In this document: positions 43,680-51,555 of the stretch, in pieces
How the letters are laid out: every line of letters begins with the position of its first letter
How positions within the stretch are numbered: position 1 is the stretch's first letter
Source: Prevotella sp.
GTDB taxonomy: Bacteria; Bacteroidota; Bacteroidia; Bacteroidales; Bacteroidaceae
Assembly (NCBI GenBank): GCA_017960525.1
Contig: JAGCZA010000079.1
Span: 1 to 64,000, forward strand
Length of the DNA stretch: 64,000 nucleotides
Direction: 5' to 3'
The notes under the pieces: model-generated
Database searches by the model: none
The model's input: the letters and a program-made list of their open reading frames with translations, nothing else
What the model was told of the DNA's origin: nothing
Position numbers and translations under genes: made by a program

Positions 43680-45089
43680 ATGAAACGAACCATTAAACTA
43701 GCCATGCGGCTCGCCCTTTGCGGCTGCATTTTCCCTGTGGCTGCCTCTGCCGGCGGCCTGATGACCAACACCAACTATCACATTGCTTTCGACCGCATGT
43801 TCGCACGCGGTGCCACTACCGAAATCGACGCTGCCTTCAGCAATCCCGCAGGTCTCGTCTGGGGCCATGAGGGCTTCCAGATGTCGCTCAACTTCCAGAA
43901 ACCTTGGCAGAACCGCGACATAGAGTTTAATAACACTAAGTATGAAGGCGTAGCATCGGCCCCCATCGTGCCAGCCCTCTTCGCTTCCTACAAGAAAGAC
44001 CGGCTTGCCCTCTCCGCTATGATAGGCATCGTGGGTAGCGGCGGCTTCGTGAAGTACGACGACGGTGTGCCTATGTTCAATGTGCTGCTTACCAAGACCA
44101 TTAGTGATTTGACGGGTGGTCTGTCCTCTGTCACAGGAGGGGCTATTCCACCCGTCACACCAGACCAGTACACCATTGACTCCGAGATGAAGGGTAAACA
44201 GTATATCTATGGCGGACAACTCAACTTTGCCTATAAGATTGTCGATTGCCTGTCGGCTGCCGTTGGCGTGCGTGCCAACTACTACGACGGCTACTATCGC
44301 GGACACGTCATTGCCAATCGTGGTACAAATGTGACACTTGCCAAACTTTTGCTCGACGTTGACCAGAAAGGCTGGGGCTTCACCCCACTCGTCAGCCTCA
44401 ACTATCATCAAGGCCCCCTCACCCTGTCGGCCCGCTATGAGTTCCGCACCAAGGTGAACCCCAAGAACGATACAAACATTCTGGAGACGGGCCTCAATAC
44501 AGACGAAATGATTACGAAGCCATTGACACAACTGGTGCAGGCTGGTGCCATCACTATTGACCAGGCTGGTCTCATAGTCAGCGGCATCCAGGAGAAGATG
44601 GGCGGTGGTCTGAGTGCCTATACCGCTCCATACGAGGATGGTGCCCGCACCCGCTACGATATGCCTGCATTGCTCTCTGTTGCTGCCGGTTACGAGTTCA
44701 CCCCGAAACTCAGGGCCGCCCTTGAGTACCATTTCTTCGACGACAAAAACGCCAAAATGGGGGGCGATCGCCAGAAGGAGCTGACCCACGGCACCCACGA
44801 GTTCCTTGCCGGTGTGGAATACGACATCAACGAGAAGTTCACCGTCAGTTGCGGCGGCCAGCGTACTGACTACGGCCTTAGTGACGGCTACCAGCAGAAC
44901 ACGTCGTTTGCCTGCGATAGTTACAGCGTCGGCCTCGGTGGTGCCTGGAACATCAACGAGAATATGCGTCTCAACGTCAGTTACTTCTGTTCACTCTACA
45001 GCGACTACGAGAAGCAGGCGTCTTACGGCATCGAAACCTACAGCCGCACCAACCACGTCATCGGTCTGGGCTTTGACTACAAGTTCTGA
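43680..45089 (+). CDS. FadL/OmpP1/TodX-family outer-membrane channel
   Basis: This 469-aa protein has a signal peptide (ending FPVAASAG). It then shows the FadL-type N-terminal plug pattern with ARGATTEIDAAFSNPAGLVWGHEGFQ (~40-65, the NPAG motif), many alternating β-strands, and a C-terminal aromatic strand (VIGLGFDYKF) expected for BAM insertion. FadL proteins take up long-chain fatty acids or aromatic hydrophobic compounds across the outer membrane. The substrate here is unknown. It is monocistronic, with a promoter upstream and a strong terminator downstream. Confidence 0.88.
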   Translation: MKRTIKLAMRLALCGCIFPVAASAGGLMTNTNYHIAFDRMFARGATTEIDAAFSNPAGLVWGHEGFQMSLNFQKPWQNRDIEFNNTKYEGVASAPIVPALFASYKKDRLALSAMIGIVGSGGFVKYDDGVPMFNVLLTKTISDLTGGLSSVTGGAIPPVTPDQYTIDSEMKGKQYIYGGQLNFAYKIVDCLSAAVGVRANYYDGYYRGHVIANRGTNVTLAKLLLDVDQKGWGFTPLVSLNYHQGPLTLSARYEFRTKVNPKNDTNILETGLNTDEMITKPLTQLVQAGAITIDQAGLIVSGIQEKMGGGLSAYTAPYEDGARTRYDMPALLSVAAGYEFTPKLRAALEYHFFDDKNAKMGGDRQKELTHGTHEFLAGVEYDINEKFTVSCGGQRTDYGLSDGYQQNTSFACDSYSVGLGGAWNINENMRLNVSYFCSLYSDYEKQASYGIETYSRTNHVIGLGFDYKF

Positions 45090-45110
45090 ACCATAAGTGC
45101 CAACTAAAAT

Positions 45111-45146
45111 GGCCTGCGTCAAGTTTCGCTTGCGCAGGCCGTTTTT
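45111..45146. terminator. Bidirectional intrinsic terminator
   Basis: GGCCTGCGTCAAG / CTTGCGCAGGCC stem with TTTCG loop and one bulge, followed by five T on the plus strand and an A/T-rich run on the other side. It lies between the converging FadL-like and ackA genes. Confidence 0.88.
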
Positions 45147-45162
45147 GGTTACTGAGAGTTGT

Positions 45163-46353
45163 TTACAGGAGGTTCATCGTGTCGGTGGCAATCATCAGTT
45201 CCTCGTCGGTGGGGATGACGACGACCTTTACACGGGAGTCGTCGGCCGAGATGATGGCCTCTTCGCCGCGCACCTTGTTCTTCTCCTCGTCGAACTTCAC
45301 GCCGAGGAACTCCAAGCCCTTGCAGACCTCCGAGCGCATACTGACCTGGTTCTCGCCCACACCGGCGGTGAAGACAATGACATCCAGCCCGCCCATTGCG
45401 GCGGCGTATGCACCGATGTACTTCTTGATGCGGTAGAAGTACATATCCTGGGCCAACTTGGCACGCTCGTCGCCGCTCTTGGCGGCATTCTCCACGTCGC
45501 GCATGTCACTGCTGCCGCCGGTCAGTCCGGCCACGCCGCTCTTCTTGTTCAGCAGGTTGCTCATGCCGTCGGCGTCGAGGCCCAGCTTCTTCTCGATGAA
45601 CGTCACGGCACCGCCGTCGATGTCGCCGGCGCGGGTGCCCATCACAAGACCCTCCAGCGGAGTGAGGCCCATCGACGTGTCAATGCACTTGCCATCGACC
45701 ACGGCAGCAATCGAGCCGCCATTGCCCACGTGGCAGGTCACCATCTTGGTGCCCTCGGCGGGGATGCCCAGAAACTCGCAGGCACGGGCACTAACGTAGC
45801 GGTGGCTGGTGCCGTGGAAGCCGTAGCGGCGGATGCCGTATTTCTCATAGAGTTCGTAAGGAATGGCGTACATATATGCTTTCGGCGGCATAGTCTGGTG
45901 GAAAGCGGTGTCGAAGACGCCCACCTGGGGCAGGCCTGGCATCAGTTCCTTCACGGCGTTCACACCCTTCAGGTTGGCGGGATTGTGCAGGGGAGCCAGT
46001 TCGGAGCATTTCTCAAACTCCTTCAGCACCTCGTCGGTCAGGATGACGCTCTTGTTGAATTTCTCGCCGCCGTGCACCATGCGGTGGCCCACGGCATCAA
46101 TCTCGTTGAGACTCTTGATGACACCAATCTCAGGATCGGTCAACAAGGAGAAAATGAACTTCACGCCCTCAGTATGCTCAGGGATGTCGTGCATAATCTG
46201 CTTCTTCTCGCCGTTGGCCAGTTTCACCTTCACGAAGGCACCGTCGAGGCCAACACGCTCGGCACCACCACTTGTCATCACACTCTTGTCGTCCATGTTA
46301 TACAGTGCATACTTGATGGACGAACTACCACAATTTAAAACTAAAATCTTCAT
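45163..46353 (-). CDS. ackA: Acetate kinase
   Basis: This 396-aa cytoplasmic enzyme makes ATP and acetate from acetyl phosphate. It has the N-terminal acetokinase motif ILVLNCGSSSIKYALY (~3-18), the second motif HRMVHGGEKF (~90, RxVHGG), FDTAFHQTMP (~147), the phosphate-binding CHVGNGGSIAAV (~207) and FTAGVGENQ (~325). Length is normal. It follows pta by 6 nt, so the two form the usual fermentative acetate operon, which in Bacteroidales supplies ATP at the end of sugar fermentation. Confidence 0.97.
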   Translation of the reverse strand: MKILVLNCGSSSIKYALYNMDDKSVMTSGGAERVGLDGAFVKVKLANGEKKQIMHDIPEHTEGVKFIFSLLTDPEIGVIKSLNEIDAVGHRMVHGGEKFNKSVILTDEVLKEFEKCSELAPLHNPANLKGVNAVKELMPGLPQVGVFDTAFHQTMPPKAYMYAIPYELYEKYGIRRYGFHGTSHRYVSARACEFLGIPAEGTKMVTCHVGNGGSIAAVVDGKCIDTSMGLTPLEGLVMGTRAGDIDGGAVTFIEKKLGLDADGMSNLLNKKSGVAGLTGGSSDMRDVENAAKSGDERAKLAQDMYFYRIKKYIGAYAAAMGGLDVIVFTAGVGENQVSMRSEVCKGLEFLGVKFDEEKNKVRGEEAIISADDSRVKVVVIPTDEELMIATDTMNLL

Positions 46354-46359
46354 AATTCC

Positions 46360-47370
46360 TTACTTTTTTGCGTCCATAGCCTGGCACGCAGTGATTGCTA
46401 CTAAGTAATAGATGTCCTCGATGGAGCATCCGCGTGAGAGGTCGTTCACGGGACGGGCAATGCCTTGCAGGATTGGGCCGATGGCGGTGGCTCCTGCCAG
46501 ACGCTGCACCAGCTTGTAGGCGATGTTGCCCACTTCGAGGCATGGCATAACCAGCACGTTGGCCTTTCCGGCGATGTCGCTGCCAGGAGCCTTCTTTGCA
46601 CCCACGCTGGGTACGAGGGCAGCATCGGCCTGCAACTCACCGTCAATCTTAAGGGTCGGGTCAAGCTCCTTGGCCAGCTTGGTGGCCTCCACCACTTTGT
46701 CGACCACCTCGTGAGAGGCACTTCCCTTTGTCGAGAACGACAGCATGGCCACACGAGGCTCTGCAAAGCCGGCCACACTCTTGGCAGTCTGTGCCGTGCA
46801 TACGGCAATCTGGCTGAGTTGGTTGGCATCGGGCATCGGCGTCACGGCCACGTCACCCACAACGAGCACGCCGTTCTCACCAAATTCTGGCTTCTTTGTA
46901 ATCATCAGCATGGCACCGCTCACGCAGGTGATGCCGGGGGCGCACTTGATGATTTGCAGGGCGGGGCGCAGGGTCTCGCCAGTTGTCGACAGGGCACCGG
47001 AGATTTGGCCGTCGGCTCCCTCGGTCTTGATAATCATACAGCCTAAGTAGAGCGGGTCTTTCACCAGTTCGCGGGCCTTCTCGATGGTCATTCCCTTCTT
47101 CTCGCGCAACTTTGTCAGCAACTGTGCCATCTCCTCCGAGTGTTCGTAGTTCAGCGGGTCGATGAGAGTGGCCTTGCCAATGTTCTTGAGTCCCTTCTCG
47201 GTGGCCAGAGCATGCACCTTGTCAGGATTGCCGATGAGGATGAGGTCTGCAATGTCGTCGGCCAGCACGCGGTCGGCGGCACAGAGCGTGCGCTCCTCCT
47301 CTGCTTCGGGGAGTACGATGCGCTGCTTGTTGCTCTTAGCACGCGCAATAATCTGTTCAATGAGTCCCAT
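46360..47370 (-). CDS. pta: Phosphate acetyltransferase
   Basis: This 336-aa enzyme is the short Pta type without the N-terminal regulatory domain of the long E. coli form. Recognisable parts are MGLIEQIIARAKSNKQRIVLPEAEEERTL, ADLILIGNP (~39), TEGADGQISGALSTTGETLRPALQII (~117) and LVMPCLEVGNIAYKLVQRLAGA (~272), all typical of the catalytic domain. It converts acetyl-CoA and phosphate to acetyl phosphate for AckA. It has its own promoter (47435-47442). Confidence 0.97.
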   Translation of the reverse strand: MGLIEQIIARAKSNKQRIVLPEAEEERTLCAADRVLADDIADLILIGNPDKVHALATEKGLKNIGKATLIDPLNYEHSEEMAQLLTKLREKKGMTIEKARELVKDPLYLGCMIIKTEGADGQISGALSTTGETLRPALQIIKCAPGITCVSGAMLMITKKPEFGENGVLVVGDVAVTPMPDANQLSQIAVCTAQTAKSVAGFAEPRVAMLSFSTKGSASHEVVDKVVEATKLAKELDPTLKIDGELQADAALVPSVGAKKAPGSDIAGKANVLVMPCLEVGNIAYKLVQRLAGATAIGPILQGIARPVNDLSRGCSIEDIYYLVAITACQAMDAKK

Positions 47371-47434
47371 AATTGTTAAGAATTAGTTTGTTATTATTGG
47401 TATAGTATTATGATAATTTCCTGCTTGCAGGCTG

Positions 47435-47442
47435 CAAAGGTA
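47435..47442 (-). promoter_or_regulatory. Promoter -7 box for pta-ackA
   Basis: TACCTTTG on the minus strand, followed by CAGCC, ~65 nt upstream of the pta ATG. Confidence 0.7.
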
Positions 47443-47538
47443 ACAAAAATTTCCGTAACACCCTCATGGAAAAATGATAAATATAATGTAAAAGCGCAAT
47501 TTTTCCTTTATTTTTCATTTAGTATCGTCACTTTTTCG

Positions 47539-47546
47539 TAACTTTG
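47539..47546 (+). promoter_or_regulatory. Promoter -7 box for purN-recN
   Basis: TAACTTTG followed by CACCC, 27 nt upstream of ATG 47574. It overlaps the in-frame TTG at 47544 and so excludes that longer start. Confidence 0.7.
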
Positions 47547-47573
47547 CACCCTAATTTTTCATATAAAAGAGGA

Positions 47574-48152
47574 ATGAAACAAATAAAGATGGCAATCTTC
47601 GTGTCGGGCGGTGGTACCAATTGCGAGAACATCATCCGCTATTTCAGCGGCTCGTCCCAAGTGAACTGCGCCCTGGTGGTGAGCAACCGTGCCGATGCCT
47701 TCGCCTTGGAGCGTGCCAAGCGTCTGGGCGTGCCTACTGCTGTGGTGACCAAGACCGAACTGCAGGAACCCCAGAATGTGCTGCCGCTGCTGGAGCAGTA
47801 TGGCGTGAACTTCATTGTGCTGGCTGGATTCCTGCCGCTCATCCCCGACTATCTCATCGATGCCTTTCCGCGCCGTATCATCAATCTCCATCCGGCCTTG
47901 CTGCCCCGCCACGGCGGGAAAGGCATGTGGGGGCATCATGTCCACGAGGCTGTAAAGGCCGCTGGCGACACCGAGACGGGTATGACTGTTCACTATGTCA
48001 CCCCTGTGTGCGATGGTGGCGACATCATTGCGCAGTTCAGCGTGCCGTTGCTGCCCACTGACACCGTCGACGATATTGCCGAGAAAGAACACCAACTGGA
48101 GATGGCCCATTTCCCGAAAGTGATAGAACAAGTGGTGAACCAATTGGATTAG
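47574..48152 (+). CDS. purN: Phosphoribosylglycinamide formyltransferase
   Basis: This 192-aa enzyme of purine synthesis transfers the formyl group of 10-formyl-THF to GAR. It has MAIFVSGGGTNCENII (GAR site, ~6-21), LAGFLPLIPDYLID (~83), the catalytic Asn-His block INLHPALLPRHGGKGMWG (~101-118) and VTPVCDGGDIIAQ with the catalytic Asp (~144). It has the short-form length usual in Bacteroidetes. recN starts 6 nt after its stop, so the two are probably co-transcribed. Confidence 0.95.
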   Translation: MKQIKMAIFVSGGGTNCENIIRYFSGSSQVNCALVVSNRADAFALERAKRLGVPTAVVTKTELQEPQNVLPLLEQYGVNFIVLAGFLPLIPDYLIDAFPRRIINLHPALLPRHGGKGMWGHHVHEAVKAAGDTETGMTVHYVTPVCDGGDIIAQFSVPLLPTDTVDDIAEKEHQLEMAHFPKVIEQVVNQLD

Positions 48153-48158
48153 AAGATT

Positions 48159-51100
48159 ATGCTGAAACAACTATATATCAAGAACTACGCGCTGATTGAC
48201 GAGTTGAATATGGCTTTCAATAGCGGATTCTCAGTAGTGACCGGCGAGACAGGAGCAGGAAAGAGCATCATTCTGGGAGCCATAGGTCTGCTGTTGGGAC
48301 AGCGGGCGGACAGTAAGACTGTCAAGATGGGTGCTGCCAAGTGTGTCATTGAGGCGCATTTCGACTTGTCGCGCTACGGTATGGAGGATTTCTTCGAGCA
48401 GAACGACATCGAATACGACGCTGCCGACACCATCGTCCGACGCGAACTGACGGCTACGGGCAAGAGCCGCGCTTTCATCAACGATACGCCTGCCCCGCTG
48501 ACCCTCCTCAAGGAGTTGGGTGAGCGGCTGGTGGATGTTCACTCACAGCACCAGAATCTGTTGCTGGGCAAGCAGGACTTCCAGTTGAACGTGGTAGACA
48601 TCATCGCCGATGATGGTAACGAGTTGGAGGCCTATCGCCAGGCATATACCAGTTACCAGGACACTCGCCAGCGACTGGAGACCCTGAAGGCCGACATTGA
48701 GCGGGGGCGGCAGAACGCCGACTTCCTCCAGTTCCAGACCACCGAACTGGCCGATGCCAACCTGACCGACGGCGAGCAGGAAGAACTGGAGCAGCGCAGC
48801 GACACGATGGCCCATGCCGAGGACATCAAGCGAGCACTCTACCAGACTGACGACATCTTGACGGGCGACGACACGGGTGTGGTGCCCCGTCTGCGCACCG
48901 CCGCCGCACAACTCAGGAGCATTGAGCGCGTACTGCCCGATGCCAAGGAGTTGGCCGAAAGGCTGGAGAGTTGCCACATAGAACTGAAGGATGTGGCTGC
49001 CGAGGTGAGCCATCGTCTGGAAGATATCGACTTCGACCCAGCGGAGCAGGAAACGGTGAACAACCGTCTGGACCGCATCTACGAACTTGAGAAGAAATAC
49101 CGTGCCGACAGCGTGTCGCAATTGCTCGACATCCTGGCGGACCTGCAGCGCCAGTTGTCTGCCATCGAGAACAGCGATGAGACCCTTGCCGAGTTGCAGC
49201 AACAGTTGGACAGCGAGGAACGCCTGTGCCGTGAGCGGGCCGAAGTGCTCACCAAGAAGCGACAGGCTGCTGCCAAGGAGATTGAGCGGCAGATGGGCGA
49301 CCGTCTGGTCACGCTGGGGATGCCCAACGTGCGCTTCCAAACTGCCATCACGCAGGAGACACTTTCGCGTAATGGCCAGGACAAGGTGTCGTTTCTCTTC
49401 AGCGCCAACACGTCGACGCCCCTGCAACCCGTGTCGCAGGTGGCCTCTGGTGGTGAGATTGCCCGTGTGATGCTGGCCCTGAAGGTAATGATTAGCGGAG
49501 CCGTGAAACTGCCAACAATTATCTTCGACGAGATTGACACCGGCGTGAGCGGCAAGACGGCTGAGCAGATGGCACGTATGATGGACGAGATGGGCCGCCA
49601 CGACCGCCAGGTCATCAGCATCACCCATCTGCCACAGATAGCCGCCGTGGGAAAGACCCACTACAAGGTCTTCAAGGAAGAGACCGCACAGGGCACCGTC
49701 AGCCGAATGGTGATGCTCAACGACAAGGAGCGTGTGCACGAAATTGCCCAGATGCTAAGCGGCAGCAGCGTCACCGATGCCGCCATCCAGAACGCCCGCG
49801 CCTTGCTGCGCCCATTGCTCACCTGTCTCTTTGTGCTGCTTTCGTTTGCTGCGGCAGCCACAGCCAGCGCCCAGTCCTGGGTGAAGAAAGCGTCGAAGGC
49901 TGTGTTCACCCTGAAGACCTTCGACGATAGCGGCACGCTCTTGGGCAGTGCTACCGGCATTTTCGTGGGCAATGGTGGCGAGGCCATCAGCAGTTATGCC
50001 CCCTTCAAGGGCGCCTCACGTGCCGTGGTCATCGATGCCTCCGGCAAGGAGGCCGAGGTGGACTGCATCCTTGGAGCCAACGAGACCTACGACGTGGCCA
50101 AGTTCCGAGTGAAACTGAACAAGACGGTTCCCGTCTCTCTGGCCCCCGCCAAGCAAGAGGCCGGCCAGCAAGTGTGGCTGCTGCCCTATATGCAGACCAA
50201 AAACATCAAACAGGGCACCATCCGCAAGGCGGAGACCTTCAACCAGTACTATGGCTACTATACCGTGGCCACCAGACCGACGTTGCCAACCGTAGGCACA
50301 CCCCTGATGAACGAGGCTGGCGAGGCCGTCGGACTGATGCAACAGCCCAATCAGCAGAGCGATACGCTGGTTTATGCCGTGAGTACGTGCTTTGCCGACA
50401 GCCTTACCGTCACGGGGCTGAGCATCAACGACCCTGTGCTGCGTGCCATCCACATCAGGAAGGCATTGCCCACCGACATCAACCAGGCCCTGCTGACACT
50501 TTACGTAGGCTCGGCGCAAATGGACTCCGCTGCCTACGCCTCGCTGGTGAACCAGTTCATCGAACAGTTCCCGCAAAGTTCCGACGGCTATGTCTATCGT
50601 GCACAGTTGGCCGCCAATGGTGGCGACTATGCCGCTGCCGACCGCAGTATGGCTGAAGCCCTGAAGACGGGCGACAAGACTGACGAGACCCACTTCAGTT
50701 ACTCGCAACTGATTTACCAGAAAGTGCTTATGCGACCGCAGGACGACTATGCGACGTGGACGCTCGACAAGGCTCTCGACGAGGCAGTCGAGGCTTATCG
50801 GGTGAACGAACTGCCCGCCTACCGCCACCAGCAGGCCACCGTGCTCTTTGCACAGAAGAACTATGCTGAGGCCGCCAAGGTCTATGAAGAGTTGTTCGTG
50901 TCGCCGTTGCGCTCGCCCGACCTTTTCTACGAGGCATCGCGCTGTCAGGTGATGATGGGCGACACCGCCCGCCAACTGGCTTTGCTCGACAGTTGCGTGG
51001 CTCAGTTCAACAAGCCCTACCTGAAGGAGGCTGCACCCTATGTGCTGGCCCGTGCACAGGCACGTATGGTGGCAGGGCACAACCGCGAAGCCGTGACCGA

Positions 51101-51479
51101 CCTAAACGACTATGAGCAGTTGATGGTGGCACAGGTGAACGACCAGTTCTACTATCTCCGCTTCCAGGCTGACGTGGCAGGGCGGCTCTTCCAGCAGGCC
51201 CTTAACGACATCAGGAAAGCCATCGAAATCAATCCCCAAAGCGACCTCTATTATGCCGAGAAGGCATCGTTGGAGGTGCGCGTGGGACTTTACGACGAGG
51301 CGATGGCCACCGCACAGGAGTGCATCCGCGTGGCTCCAGACCATAGCGACGGCTACCTCTTCCTGGGCCTGGCCCAGTGCTTGAAGGGCCAGAAGGCTGA
51401 GGGTGTGAAGAATCTGCGGAAGGCTGGTGAGATGGGCGACCCTCAGGCTGAGGGACTCATCGAGAAATATTCAAAATAG
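48159..51479 (+). CDS. recN: RecN DNA-repair ATPase fused in frame to exported pseudo-protease/TPR protein
   Basis: A single 1106-codon frame. Residues 1-~551 are a complete RecN, an SMC-like repair ATPase: Walker A GETGAGKS (29-36), coiled coil, the ASGGEIARVML signature (~429) and Walker B TIIFDEIDTGVSG (~453). It ends at the normal RecN terminus, AIQNARALL. It then runs without a stop into RPLLTCLFVLLSFAAAATASAQ, which looks like a complete signal peptide. After this comes a trypsin-like fold (~573-780) and at least six TPR-like repeats (~790-1100). No stop or ATG separates the halves. Either a deletion fused two genes, or the second half is also started internally (TTG at 49803). An exported domain fused behind a cytoplasmic repair protein is hard to reconcile with function. 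Confidence 0.85.
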   Translation: MLKQLYIKNYALIDELNMAFNSGFSVVTGETGAGKSIILGAIGLLLGQRADSKTVKMGAAKCVIEAHFDLSRYGMEDFFEQNDIEYDAADTIVRRELTATGKSRAFINDTPAPLTLLKELGERLVDVHSQHQNLLLGKQDFQLNVVDIIADDGNELEAYRQAYTSYQDTRQRLETLKADIERGRQNADFLQFQTTELADANLTDGEQEELEQRSDTMAHAEDIKRALYQTDDILTGDDTGVVPRLRTAAAQLRSIERVLPDAKELAERLESCHIELKDVAAEVSHRLEDIDFDPAEQETVNNRLDRIYELEKKYRADSVSQLLDILADLQRQLSAIENSDETLAELQQQLDSEERLCRERAEVLTKKRQAAAKEIERQMGDRLVTLGMPNVRFQTAITQETLSRNGQDKVSFLFSANTSTPLQPVSQVASGGEIARVMLALKVMISGAVKLPTIIFDEIDTGVSGKTAEQMARMMDEMGRHDRQVISITHLPQIAAVGKTHYKVFKEETAQGTVSRMVMLNDKERVHEIAQMLSGSSVTDAAIQNARALLRPLLTCLFVLLSFAAAATASAQSWVKKASKAVFTLKTFDDSGTLLGSATGIFVGNGGEAISSYAPFKGASRAVVIDASGKEAEVDCILGANETYDVAKFRVKLNKTVPVSLAPAKQEAGQQVWLLPYMQTKNIKQGTIRKAETFNQYYGYYTVATRPTLPTVGTPLMNEAGEAVGLMQQPNQQSDTLVYAVSTCFADSLTVTGLSINDPVLRAIHIRKALPTDINQALLTLYVGSAQMDSAAYASLVNQFIEQFPQSSDGYVYRAQLAANGGDYAAADRSMAEALKTGDKTDETHFSYSQLIYQKVLMRPQDDYATWTLDKALDEAVEAYRVNELPAYRHQQATVLFAQKNYAEAAKVYEELFVSPLRSPDLFYEASRCQVMMGDTARQLALLDSCVAQFNKPYLKEAAPYVLARAQARMVAGHNREAVTDLNDYEQLMVAQVNDQFYYLRFQADVAGRLFQQALNDIRKAIEINPQSDLYYAEKASLEVRVGLYDEAMATAQECIRVAPDHSDGYLFLGLAQCLKGQKAEGVKNLRKAGEMGDPQAEGLIEKYSK
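49803..51479 (+). CDS. Possible separately translated pseudo-trypsin/TPR exported protein
   Basis: Starting at the in-frame TTG codon 49803, this would be a 558-aa exported protein: signal peptide LRPLLTCLFVLLSFAAAATASAQ, a trypsin-like domain and C-terminal TPRs. In the protease-like region the usual catalytic residues seem altered. The His-containing strand reads AISSYAPFKGA without His, and the Ser motif GNSGGP is replaced by VGTPLMNE; the Asp block (YDVAKFRV) is kept. It is therefore probably a non-catalytic, periplasmic or surface scaffold. Separate translation is inferred only from the signal peptide in the middle of the fused frame. Confidence 0.4.
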   Translation: MLRPLLTCLFVLLSFAAAATASAQSWVKKASKAVFTLKTFDDSGTLLGSATGIFVGNGGEAISSYAPFKGASRAVVIDASGKEAEVDCILGANETYDVAKFRVKLNKTVPVSLAPAKQEAGQQVWLLPYMQTKNIKQGTIRKAETFNQYYGYYTVATRPTLPTVGTPLMNEAGEAVGLMQQPNQQSDTLVYAVSTCFADSLTVTGLSINDPVLRAIHIRKALPTDINQALLTLYVGSAQMDSAAYASLVNQFIEQFPQSSDGYVYRAQLAANGGDYAAADRSMAEALKTGDKTDETHFSYSQLIYQKVLMRPQDDYATWTLDKALDEAVEAYRVNELPAYRHQQATVLFAQKNYAEAAKVYEELFVSPLRSPDLFYEASRCQVMMGDTARQLALLDSCVAQFNKPYLKEAAPYVLARAQARMVAGHNREAVTDLNDYEQLMVAQVNDQFYYLRFQADVAGRLFQQALNDIRKAIEINPQSDLYYAEKASLEVRVGLYDEAMATAQECIRVAPDHSDGYLFLGLAQCLKGQKAEGVKNLRKAGEMGDPQAEGLIEKYSK

Positions 51480-51497
51480 ACCGTCTGTCCGCCTGTT

Positions 51498-51555
51498 AAT
51501 GGTATGAAGGGAAAAAAGATTTAGATGACTTATTTCCCTTCATACCATTTTTTCA
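51498..51555 (+). terminator. Terminator whose 3' arm is the end of the GH2 coding sequence
   Basis: AATGGTATGAAGGGAAA (51498-51514) pairs perfectly over 17 bp with TTTCCCTTCATACCATT (51533-51549), then six T. The right arm is the coding end (KWYEGK and stop) of the converging GH2 gene. Confidence 0.8.
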
